Shown: positions 1 through 8,943 of the stretch, piece by piece
How the letters are laid out: each line of letters opens with the position of its first letter
Position numbering within the stretch: position 1 is the first letter of the stretch
NCBI RefSeq assembly: GCF_032922745.1
Contig: NZ_CP136693.1
Span: forward strand, 2,790,001-2,854,000
Direction of reading: 5' to 3'
DNA from: Marinobacter salarius
GTDB lineage: Bacteria > Pseudomonadota > Gammaproteobacteria > Pseudomonadales > Oleiphilaceae
DNA length: 64,000 nt
The notes under the pieces: generated by a model
What the model saw: only the letters and a program-made list of their open reading frames with translations
Told to the model about the DNA's origin: nothing
Database searches by the model: none
Made by a program: the position numbers and the translations under genes

Positions 1-532
1 CCGGGGTCGGAAGATAGGTGTGAAGTGCCTGGGTAAAGGCCAGGGGCTCCGAGCCCGCATTGGTAGTGGTTAATGCCAGTTGGCATCCGTCTGCAGAGAA
101 GTGGAAGGTCATCAGTAACCGGGCGCGGCCGTTCCAGGCATCGGAAAAGTCACTGTTCGCATCCAGTGACAGGCTGATTTCCACGTCGTGCGCGGTTTCC
201 CTTACATCCTCCAGTTTCCACACTGCCGTGCGGGCGAAACCGTGGGAGCTGGTGGTCAGTAGCCTGCGTCGAACTTCCGGGGGATTTTTCTCGGGCGCGC
301 CAAACCAGGGCCAGCATAGGGGGATACCACCACGGATGGCCACGCCGGGTTCAAAACGCGCGGTGTCGCTCATCCACAGCCAGTCAGGCTCGTTGTGGGC
401 GGCAAAGTGGGTAAGGTGGGCGCCCTGCAGGAAAAGGCGGGCGCGGAACAGGGGGTGGTGTACCTCCATGGCTTCCAGTTGCCCGATGGTTGTCCATCGG
501 GTGAACGACCAGTGCCCGGGTTTTAGTGTCAC
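1..532 (-). CDS. D-hexose-6-phosphate mutarotase (YeaD family), 3' end outside window
   Basis: The minus strand reads open from a GTG at 532 to the window edge, giving about 177 N-terminal codons. A GAGG ribosome binding site lies 6 bases before this GTG. The peptide carries RGGIPLCWPWFG, a hallmark of the YeaD branch of the aldose 1-epimerase fold, and a downstream SSHGFAR segment typical of the same family. Such enzymes interconvert alpha and beta anomers of hexose 6-phosphates in the cytoplasm. The C-terminal part, including the remaining active-site residues, lies outside the window. It is divergent from the 2OG oxygenase gene, with about 150 bases between the two starts. Confidence 0.85.
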   Translation of the reverse strand, partial: MTLKPGHWSFTRWTTIGQLEAMEVHHPLFRARLFLQGAHLTHFAAHNEPDWLWMSDTARFEPGVAIRGGIPLCWPWFGAPEKNPPEVRRRLLTTSSHGFARTAVWKLEDVRETAHDVEISLSLDANSDFSDAWNGRARLLMTFHFSADGCQLALTTTNAGSEPLAFTQALHTYLPTP

Positions 533-686
533 GTAGTGCCTCGTTACAGCTTTCTGGGTGGTCAATGGGTTGTCGGTCTGAGGTGCCGCGAGAGTTACGG
601 CATGTCCTTATACTCAGGGTAAATTAAAACTGTCCTTACGGCGAGAAACCATCATAAAATCGGCCGACCCCGTCGGAGTTTGATGA

Positions 687-1379
687 ATGATTGAACAGAT
701 TGCTGCCTCAGTTCCCGAGTCTCGCCAGGCTGGAGTCGATCTTTCGGCGCCGGGAAGCGATCAGTGGCTTGATGACTTGGCCGATGGTCTCACGGAACAT
801 GGCTGGATGAGCCAGGATGTGTCGTTGCTGTTGACCCCGTCCCTTTTAGAGGGGCTTCGCAATGAAGTTCGGATACTGGACCGGACCGAGGCATTGCGTA
901 AGGCCGGTGTGGGGCGCGGTCAGGATTTGCTGCAGGACAGATCGGTAAGAAGAGACAAAATTGCGTGGCTGCAGGGGGTGACGCCGGTTCAGGCGGCGTT
1001 GTTCGGGTTCTTCGAGTCGGTCAGGCTGGGATTGAACGAGCGACTGTTCCTGGGGCTGAAACGGTTTGAGGCACACTACGCCACCTATCACAACGGTGAC
1101 TTCTACCGCCGCCATGTGGATAGTTTCCAGGGTAGGGCGTCGCGGGTTGTCAGCCTGGTGCTGTACCTCAATGAGGGTTGGCAGGAAGCCGACGGTGGCG
1201 CGTTGCAGATTTTCAATCGTGAAAACGAGAACGAGGTGTGTGGCGTCGTATTACCACTGGCAGGTCGGATGGCGCTGTTCATGAGCGAAGAGATTCCCCA
1301 TGAGGTGTTACCGGCTCATCGTACCCGTTACAGCGTCGCCTGCTGGTTCCGATGCGATGAAGTGCCGTTGCCATTGTAG
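687..1379 (+). CDS. 2OG-Fe(II) oxygenase (prolyl 4-hydroxylase-like)
   Basis: This 230-residue protein has the facial triad of 2-oxoglutarate and Fe(II) dependent dioxygenases: His143 and Asp145 in HVD, His205 in PHEV, and Arg214 placed to bind 2-oxoglutarate. The C-terminal half forms the double-stranded beta-helix core, with GGALQIF and a closing CWFR. It resembles SM-20/prolyl 4-hydroxylase-type proteins that hydroxylate a protein side chain, but the substrate cannot be read from sequence. The start is an ATG with GGAG 8 bases upstream. It is a single gene, followed by the SRP RNA on the same strand. Confidence 0.8.
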   Translation: MIEQIAASVPESRQAGVDLSAPGSDQWLDDLADGLTEHGWMSQDVSLLLTPSLLEGLRNEVRILDRTEALRKAGVGRGQDLLQDRSVRRDKIAWLQGVTPVQAALFGFFESVRLGLNERLFLGLKRFEAHYATYHNGDFYRRHVDSFQGRASRVVSLVLYLNEGWQEADGGALQIFNRENENEVCGVVLPLAGRMALFMSEEIPHEVLPAHRTRYSVACWFRCDEVPLPL

Positions 1380-1402
1380 TGCCCGAACCCTTTTGCTAAT
1401 AT
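1375..1402 (+). promoter_or_regulatory. Possible promoter of the SRP RNA
   Basis: A TAATAT -10 box lies at 1397-1402, with a weak TTGTAG -35 box 16 bases upstream at 1375-1380, at the end of the oxygenase gene. Transcription would begin near 1409, with a leader containing a hairpin at 1411-1433 (CTTTG/CAAAG and GGG/CCC arms) before the mature 4.5S RNA. The -35 match is poor. Confidence 0.3.
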
Positions 1403-1441
1403 GCGCGCCGCTTTGAGGGATTTCGCCCCAAAGCCCGTTAT

Positions 1442-1551
1442 GGTGGCTCCATTGGTGCCTCCGCAACGATAAACCGTGAACCCGGTCAGGCCCGGAAGGG
1501 AGCAGCCGAAGCGGTGGACTTGTGTGCCGGAGTGTCGCTGGTGGAGTCACC
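1442..1551 (+). ncRNA. ffs: 4.5S RNA of the signal recognition particle (small bacterial type)
   Basis: The segment folds into one long hairpin whose ends pair (GGTGGCTCC with GGAGTCACC). It contains the conserved SRP core: the CAGG/CCGGAAGG apical part with a GGAA-type tetraloop, followed by GAGCAGCC, and the internal-loop segment GTGTGCCGG. It lacks an Alu domain, as usual in gammaproteobacteria. The RNA binds Ffh and targets nascent membrane proteins. The exact ends are set by the terminal helix and may differ by a few bases. Confidence 0.93.
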
Positions 1552-1665
1552 CCCAGATTTCTTGTTCTTACGCCCCGAATATCCACTCTGATTGCTTCTT
1601 GTTGTCTTCTTCTAACACCCTCACCGTGCTATGGTTGAACCCATTTTAACGGCAGTTGGCAGAAC

Positions 1666-3579
1666 ATGAGCTACCAGGTACTTGCCCGCAAGTGGCGCCC
1701 CCGGACATTCGAAGATATGGTCGGCCAGGAGCATGTGCTTCAGGCACTGATCCACGCCCTGGATAACCAGCGGCTGCACCACGCCTATCTGTTTACCGGT
1801 ACCCGGGGCGTGGGTAAAACCACCATTGGCCGATTGCTGGCCCGGTGCCTGAACTGCGAAACCGGTGTTACCGCCACGCCGTGTGGAACCTGTTCCAGTT
1901 GCCAGGAAATCCAGGAAGGGCGGTTTGTTGATTTGATCGAAATCGATGCGGCTTCCCGCACCGGCGTGGACGACATGCGGGAGCTCACCGATAACGTCCA
2001 GTACTCGCCAACCCGTGGCCGCTTCAAGGTGTACCTCATTGACGAGGTGCATATGCTGACCAATCAGTCCTTTAACGCCTTCCTCAAAACCCTTGAAGAA
2101 CCCCCGGAACACGTCAAGTTCCTGCTGGCGACAACGGATCCCCAAAAACTGCCTGTTACCGTGTTATCCCGTTGTCTGCAGTTCAATCTCAAGCGGATGA
2201 CACCAGAACACATTGCCGGGCACCTGCGCCACGTGCTGACCCAGGAAGGTATTCCTTTCGAGGAACCAGCGCTGTGGCTACTGGCACGTGCTGCGGATGG
2301 CAGTATGCGGGACGCCCTGAGCCTGACTGACCAGGCCATAGCCTTCGGTAATCAGACGCTCAGCGGCAGTGATGTCAGCAACATGCTGGGTACGATTGAT
2401 CAAAGCGATATCGAGAACCTGGTAAACGCACTGGTGGAGGACGACGGCCCCGCGCTGCTGTCCGAGATCAACCGTATTTCCGATTTTGCGCCGGATTACA
2501 GTGTGATCCTGGCGGACCTGCTGTCACTGTTCCATCGGGTGACGATGGAGCAGGTGGTGCCGGGCAGTGTCGATAATGCCTTTGGGGACGCCGCGCAGGT
2601 GGAGTCCCTGGCGCGCCGGTTGAGCGCGGAAGACGCGCAGCTCTTCTATCAGGCGGCGCTAATGGGCCGTAAGGACCTGGCGGTCACTCCTGATGCCCGC
2701 ATGGGGTTTGAAATGACTCTGCTGCGAATGCTGGCCTTCCGGCCTGGCACCGACCGCCGTGAACCACCGGTGGTGGCCTCCGGGAGGTCATCGTCAGGGC
2801 AGGAGTCCCGGGAAGACCCTGAACCTGGCCCGGCAGCGTCGGAGAAAATTACAGCGGCTGTTGAGCCTGAACAAACGCCTCAACCAGAGCCAGAGCAGCG
2901 AGCCGAACCGACGCCCCAGCCCGAGCCTCAACCGGAAACCCAGGAGCCCGCACTGGAATCCCAACCCGCGCCAGAGGAGCCTGATGCTGCCTGGCTGGCA
3001 AGTCTGGATGAGGCGGCTGAGTCTGCAGCGGCCGAGGCTGCCAGCGCTGAGGACTATGGTCCCGAATCCGTGGCGCCTGAGTCGGAGTATGCCGAAGCGC
3101 CTCAGACCGAAGTGCCCCGGATGGAAACAGCAGAGCCTGCCGAGTCGATTGAGCCCGCCGAACCGGTTGAAGAGCTCGTGGATACTGGCGAATTTGCCTG
3201 GGAGCGTGATTTTCGCAGCCTTGGCATTGTCGGCATGCCGGGTAACCTCGCCAGCAATGCGGCTATGACCCGTAACGGTGATGAAATTGTGCTGACCATC
3301 GATGAAGGTCACGCACGGTTGTTGAACGCCCGCCACGAAGAAAAGATTCTCGAGGCGTTGAGGAATCGGTTTGGTGCCACCATAACCCTGCGTGTGGAGC
3401 AGGGCGATGCGGGTGGCAAAACGCCGGCCGCCTGGGAAGAGCGCCAACGACAGGCGCGCCAGAAGGCGGCGGAAGACTCAATTCGCAATGACCCCGCAGT
3501 GCAGTCGATTGTTGAACGATTCGAGGCCCGGGTCGTCGAAAACAGTATCCGGCCGCCGAATCAGGCAAAGTCCGGCTAA
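1666..3579 (+). CDS. dnaX: DNA polymerase III subunits gamma and tau
   Basis: The clamp-loader ATPase of 637 residues starts with SYQVLARKWRP, as in known DnaX proteins. The AAA+ part shows Walker A GTRGVGKT (45-52), zinc-binding cysteines C64, C73, C76 and C79, Walker B DEVH (126-129) and the SRC arginine-finger motif near 168. A Pro/Glu/Ala-rich linker (about 365-505) leads to the C-terminal tau domain that binds the polymerase alpha subunit. I see no A-AAA-AAG slippery heptamer like the one that produces gamma in Escherichia coli, so a separate gamma product is uncertain here. It is followed by ybaB and recR in the common order. Confidence 0.97.
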   Translation: MSYQVLARKWRPRTFEDMVGQEHVLQALIHALDNQRLHHAYLFTGTRGVGKTTIGRLLARCLNCETGVTATPCGTCSSCQEIQEGRFVDLIEIDAASRTGVDDMRELTDNVQYSPTRGRFKVYLIDEVHMLTNQSFNAFLKTLEEPPEHVKFLLATTDPQKLPVTVLSRCLQFNLKRMTPEHIAGHLRHVLTQEGIPFEEPALWLLARAADGSMRDALSLTDQAIAFGNQTLSGSDVSNMLGTIDQSDIENLVNALVEDDGPALLSEINRISDFAPDYSVILADLLSLFHRVTMEQVVPGSVDNAFGDAAQVESLARRLSAEDAQLFYQAALMGRKDLAVTPDARMGFEMTLLRMLAFRPGTDRREPPVVASGRSSSGQESREDPEPGPAASEKITAAVEPEQTPQPEPEQRAEPTPQPEPQPETQEPALESQPAPEEPDAAWLASLDEAAESAAAEAASAEDYGPESVAPESEYAEAPQTEVPRMETAEPAESIEPAEPVEELVDTGEFAWERDFRSLGIVGMPGNLASNAAMTRNGDEIVLTIDEGHARLLNARHEEKILEALRNRFGATITLRVEQGDAGGKTPAAWEERQRQARQKAAEDSIRNDPAVQSIVERFEARVVENSIRPPNQAKSG

Positions 3580-3641
3580 GGTCTGCGGTTGGAGCCACAT
3601 GGTGGCAACTCTTTAAGGCAATTCTGTAGAAGGTGAGCGTG

Positions 3642-3962
3642 ATGAACAATATGGGCGACCTGATGAAAAAGGCCCAGCAGATGCAGGAAGAAATGAAAAA
3701 GGCCCAGGAAGAGGCTGCCAAGGCTGAGATGACCGGCGAAGCCGGCGCGGGCCTCGTCAAGGTGACCATGAACGGTCGCCATGATGTGCGGAAAGTGGAT
3801 ATCGATCCGTCCCTGCTGAGCGAAGACAAGGAAATTCTGGAAGACCTGCTGGCAGCTGCTATCAACGACGCTGTGCGCCGTGTTGAGGAAAACCAGAAAG
3901 ACAAAATGTCCGGCATGATGTCCGGTATGGGTATGCCTCCGGGCTTCAAGATGCCGTTCTGA
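3642..3962 (+). CDS. ybaB: YbaB/EbfC nucleoid-associated protein
   Basis: This small DNA-binding protein of 106 residues has the family signature [21 protein letters not shown] at its coiled N-terminus (shown here only in part by position 4-24) and a central [13 protein letters not shown] strand pair. It forms dimers that coat DNA, and the gene almost always lies between dnaX and recR, as here. The start is taken at the ATG at 3642 rather than the GTG nine bases earlier, because the AAGG ribosome binding site abuts the GTG but is well spaced from the ATG. Confidence 0.95.
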   Translation: MNNMGDLMKKAQQMQEEMKKAQEEAAKAEMTGEAGAGLVKVTMNGRHDVRKVDIDPSLLSEDKEILEDLLAAAINDAVRRVEENQKDKMSGMMSGMGMPPGFKMPF

Positions 3963-3975
3963 TTGAGGATATCTG

Positions 3976-4578
3976 ATGGCTTTTAGTCCGTTGGTAGACG
4001 AACTGGTGGAGTCTCTCCGTTGTCTGCCTGGCGTCGGCCAGAAAACGGCCCAGCGTATGGCCTTCCACCTGCTGGAGCGCGGCCGCTCCGGAGGCTCGCG
4101 TCTTTCCGACGCACTGGATCGCGCCATGACCGGTGTGCGCCGCTGCGAAAGCTGCCAGAACTTCGCCGATACGCCTACCTGCAATATCTGCGAAAACTCC
4201 GAACGACGGAATGGTACGCTCTGCGTGGTGGAAAGCCCCTCCGACCTCCTCGCCATTGAGCAGGCGGGCGATTATCGCGGCAGCTACTTCGTGCTGATGG
4301 GGCACTTGTCACCCATCGACGGTGTGGGCCCCGAGGAAATCGGTGTTGAGCGGCTGCTGCAACGTATTCACGAAGAAGGGGTAACGGAGCTGATCCTTGC
4401 GACCAATCCCACCGTGGAAGGTGAGGCGACTGCCCACTACATTGCCGACAGGCTGGATGGCCGCGATATCCTGATTACCCGTCTTGCCCATGGTATCCCG
4501 GTGGGGGGCGAGCTGGGTTATGTGGACGGATTTACCCTGACCCATGCCTTCCGTGGCCGAAAACCTCTGACTGATTAA
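3976..4578 (+). CDS. recR: Recombination mediator RecR
   Basis: The 200-residue protein has an N-terminal helix-hairpin-helix region (about 11-30, [14 protein letters not shown]), a C4 zinc finger (C57, C60, C69, C72) and a Toprim domain from about residue 80. With RecF and RecO it loads RecA onto SSB-coated single-stranded DNA in gap repair. The length matches the family exactly. It follows ybaB by 13 bases and is probably co-transcribed with dnaX-ybaB. Confidence 0.97.
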   Translation: MAFSPLVDELVESLRCLPGVGQKTAQRMAFHLLERGRSGGSRLSDALDRAMTGVRRCESCQNFADTPTCNICENSERRNGTLCVVESPSDLLAIEQAGDYRGSYFVLMGHLSPIDGVGPEEIGVERLLQRIHEEGVTELILATNPTVEGEATAHYIADRLDGRDILITRLAHGIPVGGELGYVDGFTLTHAFRGRKPLTD

Positions 4579-4597
4579 ACCTGACCGGGATTATTTT

Positions 4598-5746
4598 ATG
4601 GATTCCAACACCCCGGCCGCTTCCGTCCCTGCGGCTCCCGACACGGTTACCTGGATTCGGGAACCGGACGAGCTGGACTGTTGGCTTGCCGAAGGGGAAG
4701 GCGAACCGCTGGCACTGGATACCGAGTTTGAACGGGTCAACACCTTCTTCCCGATTCCTGGCCTGGTACAGCTGGGGTTGGGCCCGCGGTTCTGCCTGGT
4801 AGACCCGTCCGTTGCAGAGTCTTCTGAGGGCTTTCGCAACGCGCTCACCGATCCGGGCACCCCCAAATTGCTATACGCCATGAGTGAGGACCTGGAATTG
4901 TTCCGGCACTGGTTGCAGCTGGAACCGGAGGGCATCCTCGACCTGCAGATCGGCGCCGCACTGGCGGGTGCCGGCTTTTCCGTCGGTTATGCCCGGTTGG
5001 TCGAAACCCTGTTCGGTGAGTCCCTGGATAAATCGGCGACGCGCTCGGATTGGGTTTCTCGCCCGCTTTCAGCGGCTCAGGAACGCTACGCTCTGGACGA
5101 CGTTCGCTTTCTTGTTCCCTTGTATCGCTGGGTGATTACTCGCTTGCAGAAACGGGGCCTTGAAGCGGCATTGGCGGAAGAGTCCACCCGGTTTTCCAGG
5201 GAACTGGCAGCCCAGGATAATCCCGACAGCCATTACCTGAAACTGCGAGGCGGCTGGACATTGAGTCGCCAGCAGCAGGGGGTTCTGAAAACCCTGGTGT
5301 GTTGGCGGGAACATGAGTCACGCCTCCGGGATAGGCCCCGCAACCGGGTTGTGGCCGATGCACTGCTCATTGCCATCGCCCAGAGACTGCCCCAGTCAGT
5401 ACGTGAGCTATCGAATATCCAGGGCTTGCCTCCGGCCGTGGTCAGGCGCTACGGGGATGCGATTGTCAACAAGGTGGCGGAGGCATCGACCGCGGACAAT
5501 TCCGGCATCGATGTTATCGCCGCTCCCCTGAGCCGCCAGGACCAGATGTTCTATAAACAGCTCAAGCGCCTGATGGTGAAAGCGGCGGAGGAGCGTGACG
5601 TGCCAGTGGAACTGCTGGCGCCCCGGAAGCGTCTTGAGGCTGTTGTGCAACAACGAAACCTGGCTGCCGGGCTGTTTGATCAGGGCTGGCGCCAAGACAT
5701 CCTGGCACCGGTACAGGAACAGATTGAGGAACTACTGAAATCATGA
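4598..5746 (+). CDS. rnd: Ribonuclease D
   Basis: A 3'-5' exoribonuclease of 382 residues acting in tRNA 3'-end maturation. The DEDDy catalytic set is visible: Asp41 and Glu43 (LALDTEFER), Asp98 (SEDLE), and Tyr164 with Asp168 (YALDDV). An HRDC domain follows (about 208-290), then a second helical repeat near the C-terminus. It starts 19 bases after recR and overlaps ycgL by four bases, so it probably leads or joins an operon with ycgL and ycgN. Confidence 0.95.
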   Translation: MDSNTPAASVPAAPDTVTWIREPDELDCWLAEGEGEPLALDTEFERVNTFFPIPGLVQLGLGPRFCLVDPSVAESSEGFRNALTDPGTPKLLYAMSEDLELFRHWLQLEPEGILDLQIGAALAGAGFSVGYARLVETLFGESLDKSATRSDWVSRPLSAAQERYALDDVRFLVPLYRWVITRLQKRGLEAALAEESTRFSRELAAQDNPDSHYLKLRGGWTLSRQQQGVLKTLVCWREHESRLRDRPRNRVVADALLIAIAQRLPQSVRELSNIQGLPPAVVRRYGDAIVNKVAEASTADNSGIDVIAAPLSRQDQMFYKQLKRLMVKAAEERDVPVELLAPRKRLEAVVQQRNLAAGLFDQGWRQDILAPVQEQIEELLKS

Positions 5747-6036
5747 CTGAAAAGACCTTTGTGTCGGTCTTTCGTAGCAGTAAGAAGCCGGACACCTATA
5801 TCTACGTTCGACGGGGCCAGGCCTGGGATGACCTGCCGGATAGCCTGCGGGGCATATTCGGCCAGCCAATACATGCCATGGATTTGATCATGACACCGGA
5901 GCGGAAGCTTGCCCGAACTTCCGGTCAGCAGGTTCTGGAGGCTATTGCCGACAAGGACTTCTTCCTGCAGATGCCTGAGGAATCCAGCGGCTACGTTGTC
6001 GACTTTCGCCGTAAACTGGAGCCCGGTCGGGAATGA
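5743..6036 (+). CDS. ycgL: YcgL-domain protein
   Basis: A 97-residue protein with the YcgL family start (VSVFRSSKKPDTYIYV) and the motif FGQPIHAMDLIM. The family is widespread in gammaproteobacteria and its biochemical role is not settled. The start overlaps the end of rnd by four bases (ATGA) and its own end overlaps ycgN by four bases, which implies translational coupling of the three genes. Confidence 0.9.
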   Translation: MTEKTFVSVFRSSKKPDTYIYVRRGQAWDDLPDSLRGIFGQPIHAMDLIMTPERKLARTSGQQVLEAIADKDFFLQMPEESSGYVVDFRRKLEPGRE

Positions 6037-6479
6037 TCGCAGAGATTCCGTTCTGGCAACGCAAACGTCTCCATGAGATGACCGCCAGGGAATGGGAGTC
6101 CCTGTGTGACGGCTGCGGCAAATGTTGTCTGGCCAAGCTGGAAGACGAAGACACCGGCGATGTCTACTACACTGAGCTGGTATGCCGTTACATGGAACAG
6201 GACACCTGTCAGTGCAGCGTGTACTCCGAGCGTTTGCAGAAAGTGCCTGCATGCACGGTGCTGACACCGGATACGCTGAGCGACTACCATTGGCTGCCGT
6301 ATACCTGTGCCTACCGCACACTGGCGGAAGGGCGTGCACTTGCAGACTGGCACCCTTTACGGTCGGGTGACCCCGATACGGTTCACGAAGCGGGTGTATC
6401 GGTGCGCAATCGCGTGATCTCGGAAGCCGATGTACCGGAAGACGATTGGGAAGAACACATAATTCACTGGATCCTTTGA
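6033..6479 (+). CDS. ycgN: YcgN-family cysteine cluster protein (UPF0260)
   Basis: A 148-residue protein with the family cysteine pattern CDGCGKCC near the N-terminus and more cysteines in the TCQCSVY and VPACTVL segments, together forming a probable metal or Fe-S site. Its exact function is unknown in the family. It overlaps ycgL upstream and shares one base with the next membrane-protein start (TGATG). Confidence 0.92.
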   Translation: MIAEIPFWQRKRLHEMTAREWESLCDGCGKCCLAKLEDEDTGDVYYTELVCRYMEQDTCQCSVYSERLQKVPACTVLTPDTLSDYHWLPYTCAYRTLAEGRALADWHPLRSGDPDTVHEAGVSVRNRVISEADVPEDDWEEHIIHWIL

Positions 6480-6823
6480 TGATAGACGCAGAAACAAACC
6501 TTGCTTACGGAATATTCTGGGCCCTGTACGCCGTCGCCTTCGTGGTGTTCTTTTACACCATATCCCGTCTGTTTCGGGTAATTCCGGTTTACGCTATCCG
6601 CACGCTGTTGCAGGCAGCGTTGATTGTCATACTGCTGACTCCGGTTGAGTCCGGTGAGGTGGCTGGCTGGTGGATGCCGGCCTGGTTGCACGGCGGCTAT
6701 GAAACCATACTGGGTGACGCCGCCAACGCGGGCCGGGCCTTTGTGAATATGGGCATAGCGTCCATGGTGATGGTGTTGGTGTGGGTTCTTGACCTCGTCA
6801 GATACCGGTTGGTTAAACGCTGA
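6479..6823 (+). CDS. Small inner-membrane protein, unknown function
   Basis: A 114-residue protein with three hydrophobic segments: about 10-30, 42-56 and 93-110. The last is followed by a basic end (RYRLVKR). The ATG at 6479 overlaps the ycgN stop by one base; an in-frame start 33 bases upstream would lie inside ycgN and is less likely. Its place between ycgN and a VWA membrane protein suggests co-expression. I recognise no named family. Confidence 0.75.
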   Translation: MIDAETNLAYGIFWALYAVAFVVFFYTISRLFRVIPVYAIRTLLQAALIVILLTPVESGEVAGWWMPAWLHGGYETILGDAANAGRAFVNMGIASMVMVLVWVLDLVRYRLVKR

Positions 6824-6861
6824 GACTTTCCTTGATCACCACCTTGCATGGAGCTGCCCTG

Positions 6862-8835
6862 ATGCGACGTTTAAGCCGCCTGTTTGTCGTCATCCTCATC
6901 CTGCCAATCACGGCACTCGCGCAGCAGGCGCCAACCCTGCAGTTGCCTGACAGTGCCGATGTCCGAATTATTGTGGACATCTCCGGCTCCATGAAAACCA
7001 ACGATCCGAACAACCTGCGTCGCCCGGCTGTGCGTCTGTTGGCGCGTATGCTGCCTGGGCAGGCTAATGCCGGAGTCTGGACCTTTGGTCAGTACGTCAA
7101 CATGCTGGTGCCCCATGGCAAAGTCACTGATGACTGGCGGGGGCTGGCTGTGGAACGCTCGGACGAGATCAATTCGGTCGCCCTGCGGACCAATCTGGGG
7201 GAGGCGATTCAGGTTGCCAGTGATGATTACCTGTTGGGCTCGGAGAGCCTCGACAATACAGACTTCATTCTACTCACCGATGGCAAAGTGGATATATCCG
7301 ACAACGAGAGCGCCAATGATCGCGAGCGTGAGCGGATTCTGGGGGCATTGCTGGACGACTTGAGCAGCCGTGGTGCCACCCTTCATACCGTCGCGTTGTC
7401 TGAGGAGGCAGATCTTGCTCTTCTTGAGAGCCTTGCGGAACGTACGGGAGGCCGCTATGCGCTGGCATCGTCCGCCGATGCACTGACTCTGGCGTTTCTT
7501 GAAGCGTTGAACACCGCCGTACCGCAGCAGCAGATTCCCATTGAAGACAACGGCTTCCAGGTGGATGACGGCGTAGAGGAGTTTACCGCGCTGATTTTTC
7601 GCGCGGGCGACAAGTCGGCCGCTAACCGGACGCTTGAACTGGTCAGTCCCGGCGGTATCAAGGCAGGGCCGGAGTCTGCCACCGGGGGAATGCGTTGGGT
7701 GCGCGAAACGGAGTACGACCTGATCACCGTCACCGATCCTGAGGCGGGCGACTGGACGATCAATGGCGAATTGGGTGAGGGCAGTCGGGTCACTGTCGTC
7801 AGCGATCTGCGGATGGTTGTGAGCCCGGTTCCGCCAACGTTCACGGAAAATGAACCAGTATCCCTCCAGGTGGCCTTCTTTGAGGAAGACAGGAAAATCG
7901 AAAACCCGGACTTCCTGGGGGTTATCGATGTCAGTGTGTCATTGACCTCGGAGGACGGGCGCAGCGGTAACAAGATGTTGTCTCCGGAGGGGCCGCCGCA
8001 GGATGGCGTCTATACGGACGCCATTACACGACTGCCTGATGCCGGCGAATACCAGCTCAGTGTTGTCGCCGACGGCCAGACGTTCTCCCGACGCTTCAGT
8101 ACCGTTACCCGGTATATTCAGCCCGAGGGCGAGCAAGCCCCAATCGAGGCAGTCGTTTCTGACGGCCCCCCGCAGGAAGCGCCGTTGATAGAGGATGAGT
8201 TGTCAGAGGCCTCACCCGCTGCCGAAATTGATCCGCCTGTGTCCAGTTCCGGGCCGATTGATATCAGTCAGGTTGAGAAGCCCGAACCGAAGCCGATTGA
8301 GGAACAGCCTGGCGATAAGGAAGAGGCGGAACCGGAAACGCCGGCCTCCGTTGAGGCGGCAAGCGGCATTCCGTTCTGGGTATGGGCCGCTGCCGGCGCC
8401 TTGGGTGTAGTGGTTGCCGCCGGGCTGGTATTCCTGTTCGTCAGGCGCAGAAAGGCAGCGCAGGATCAGGGCAACAACGAGGAGCCGCCTCTGGTCGCGG
8501 AGGAAGCGCCCGAGGAAGAGGCGGACGCCGCACCCGAACCTGAACAGGCGCCCGAAGACGTACCCGAAGAGATACCTGAGCCAGAGCAGGTGCCGGAACC
8601 TGAACCCGAAGAGCTGCCGGAACCTGAAGCAGTGCCGGAACTTCAGCAGGACGAAGCGTTGCCCGAGGACGACATTCCCGTTGCTGATGCGGAGGTGGAT
8701 GATGGTGAAGACGAATTCGGGCTGGAGGACTTTGATCTTTCCGAATTCGACGATTTGCCAGCCACGGATGAGGAGAGTGAGACCACTGACGATGAGTCTG
8801 GAAACGACGAAAAGGATGGCGGAAAGGATCGGTAA
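6862..8835 (+). CDS. VWA-domain membrane protein with acidic cytoplasmic tail (TIGR03503-like)
   Basis: The start is the ATG at 6862, which has GGAG 8 bases upstream; a more distal in-frame start lacks such a site. The 657-residue protein has a signal peptide (cut near ALA-QQ, residue 20) and a von Willebrand A domain with an intact MIDAS (Asp39, Ser41, Ser43 in DISGS, and TDGK). A beta-rich region follows, then one membrane helix (about 502-530, ending in RRRK) and a very acidic Glu/Pro-repeat tail. The VWA part is therefore periplasmic and the acidic tail cytoplasmic. It resembles the TIGR03503 family of gammaproteobacteria, whose role is unknown. Confidence 0.75.
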   Translation: MRRLSRLFVVILILPITALAQQAPTLQLPDSADVRIIVDISGSMKTNDPNNLRRPAVRLLARMLPGQANAGVWTFGQYVNMLVPHGKVTDDWRGLAVERSDEINSVALRTNLGEAIQVASDDYLLGSESLDNTDFILLTDGKVDISDNESANDRERERILGALLDDLSSRGATLHTVALSEEADLALLESLAERTGGRYALASSADALTLAFLEALNTAVPQQQIPIEDNGFQVDDGVEEFTALIFRAGDKSAANRTLELVSPGGIKAGPESATGGMRWVRETEYDLITVTDPEAGDWTINGELGEGSRVTVVSDLRMVVSPVPPTFTENEPVSLQVAFFEEDRKIENPDFLGVIDVSVSLTSEDGRSGNKMLSPEGPPQDGVYTDAITRLPDAGEYQLSVVADGQTFSRRFSTVTRYIQPEGEQAPIEAVVSDGPPQEAPLIEDELSEASPAAEIDPPVSSSGPIDISQVEKPEPKPIEEQPGDKEEAEPETPASVEAASGIPFWVWAAAGALGVVVAAGLVFLFVRRRKAAQDQGNNEEPPLVAEEAPEEEADAAPEPEQAPEDVPEEIPEPEQVPEPEPEELPEPEAVPELQQDEALPEDDIPVADAEVDDGEDEFGLEDFDLSEFDDLPATDEESETTDDESGNDEKDGGKDR

Positions 8836-8859
8836 TTGGCGGTTGATCGAACAGGGCTC

Positions 8860-8888
8860 TTATCAGAACGGCTCCGGTTCTCTATACT
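8860..8888 (+). promoter_or_regulatory. Probable promoter of the MoxR/CoxE genes
   Basis: A TTATCA -35 box (8860-8865) and a TATACT -10 box (8883-8888) are separated by 17 bases, ahead of the MoxR-type ATPase. The spacer holds an imperfect dyad, AGAACGG/CGGTTCT. Confidence 0.45.
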
Positions 8889-8893
8889 CTGAG

Positions 8894-8909
8894 TCTGTTT
8901 TCAAACAGA
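8894..8909. promoter_or_regulatory. Perfect inverted repeat at the expected transcription start, possible operator
   Basis: TCTGTTT and AAACAGA are exact 7-base arms around a TC centre, placed 6 bases after the predicted -10 box and 35 bases before the MoxR start. A repressor bound here would block initiation. The regulator is unknown. Confidence 0.35.
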
Positions 8910-8943
8910 TGTTTAACCGTTAATAGAACAGGACACTATCAGC

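Noticed and set aside
60..536. 158-codon plus-strand reading frame at the window start
   Set aside because: It lies opposite a clear YeaD-type mutarotase gene whose RGGIPLCWPWFG motif is on the minus strand.
1666..3579. Programmed frameshift in dnaX
   Set aside because: No A-AAA-AAG heptamer with a following stem is visible in the linker region.
2759..3949. Long overlapping frames on both strands inside dnaX and ybaB
   Set aside because: They are shadows in the Pro/Glu-rich dnaX linker and have low-complexity Arg/Pro/Ser composition.
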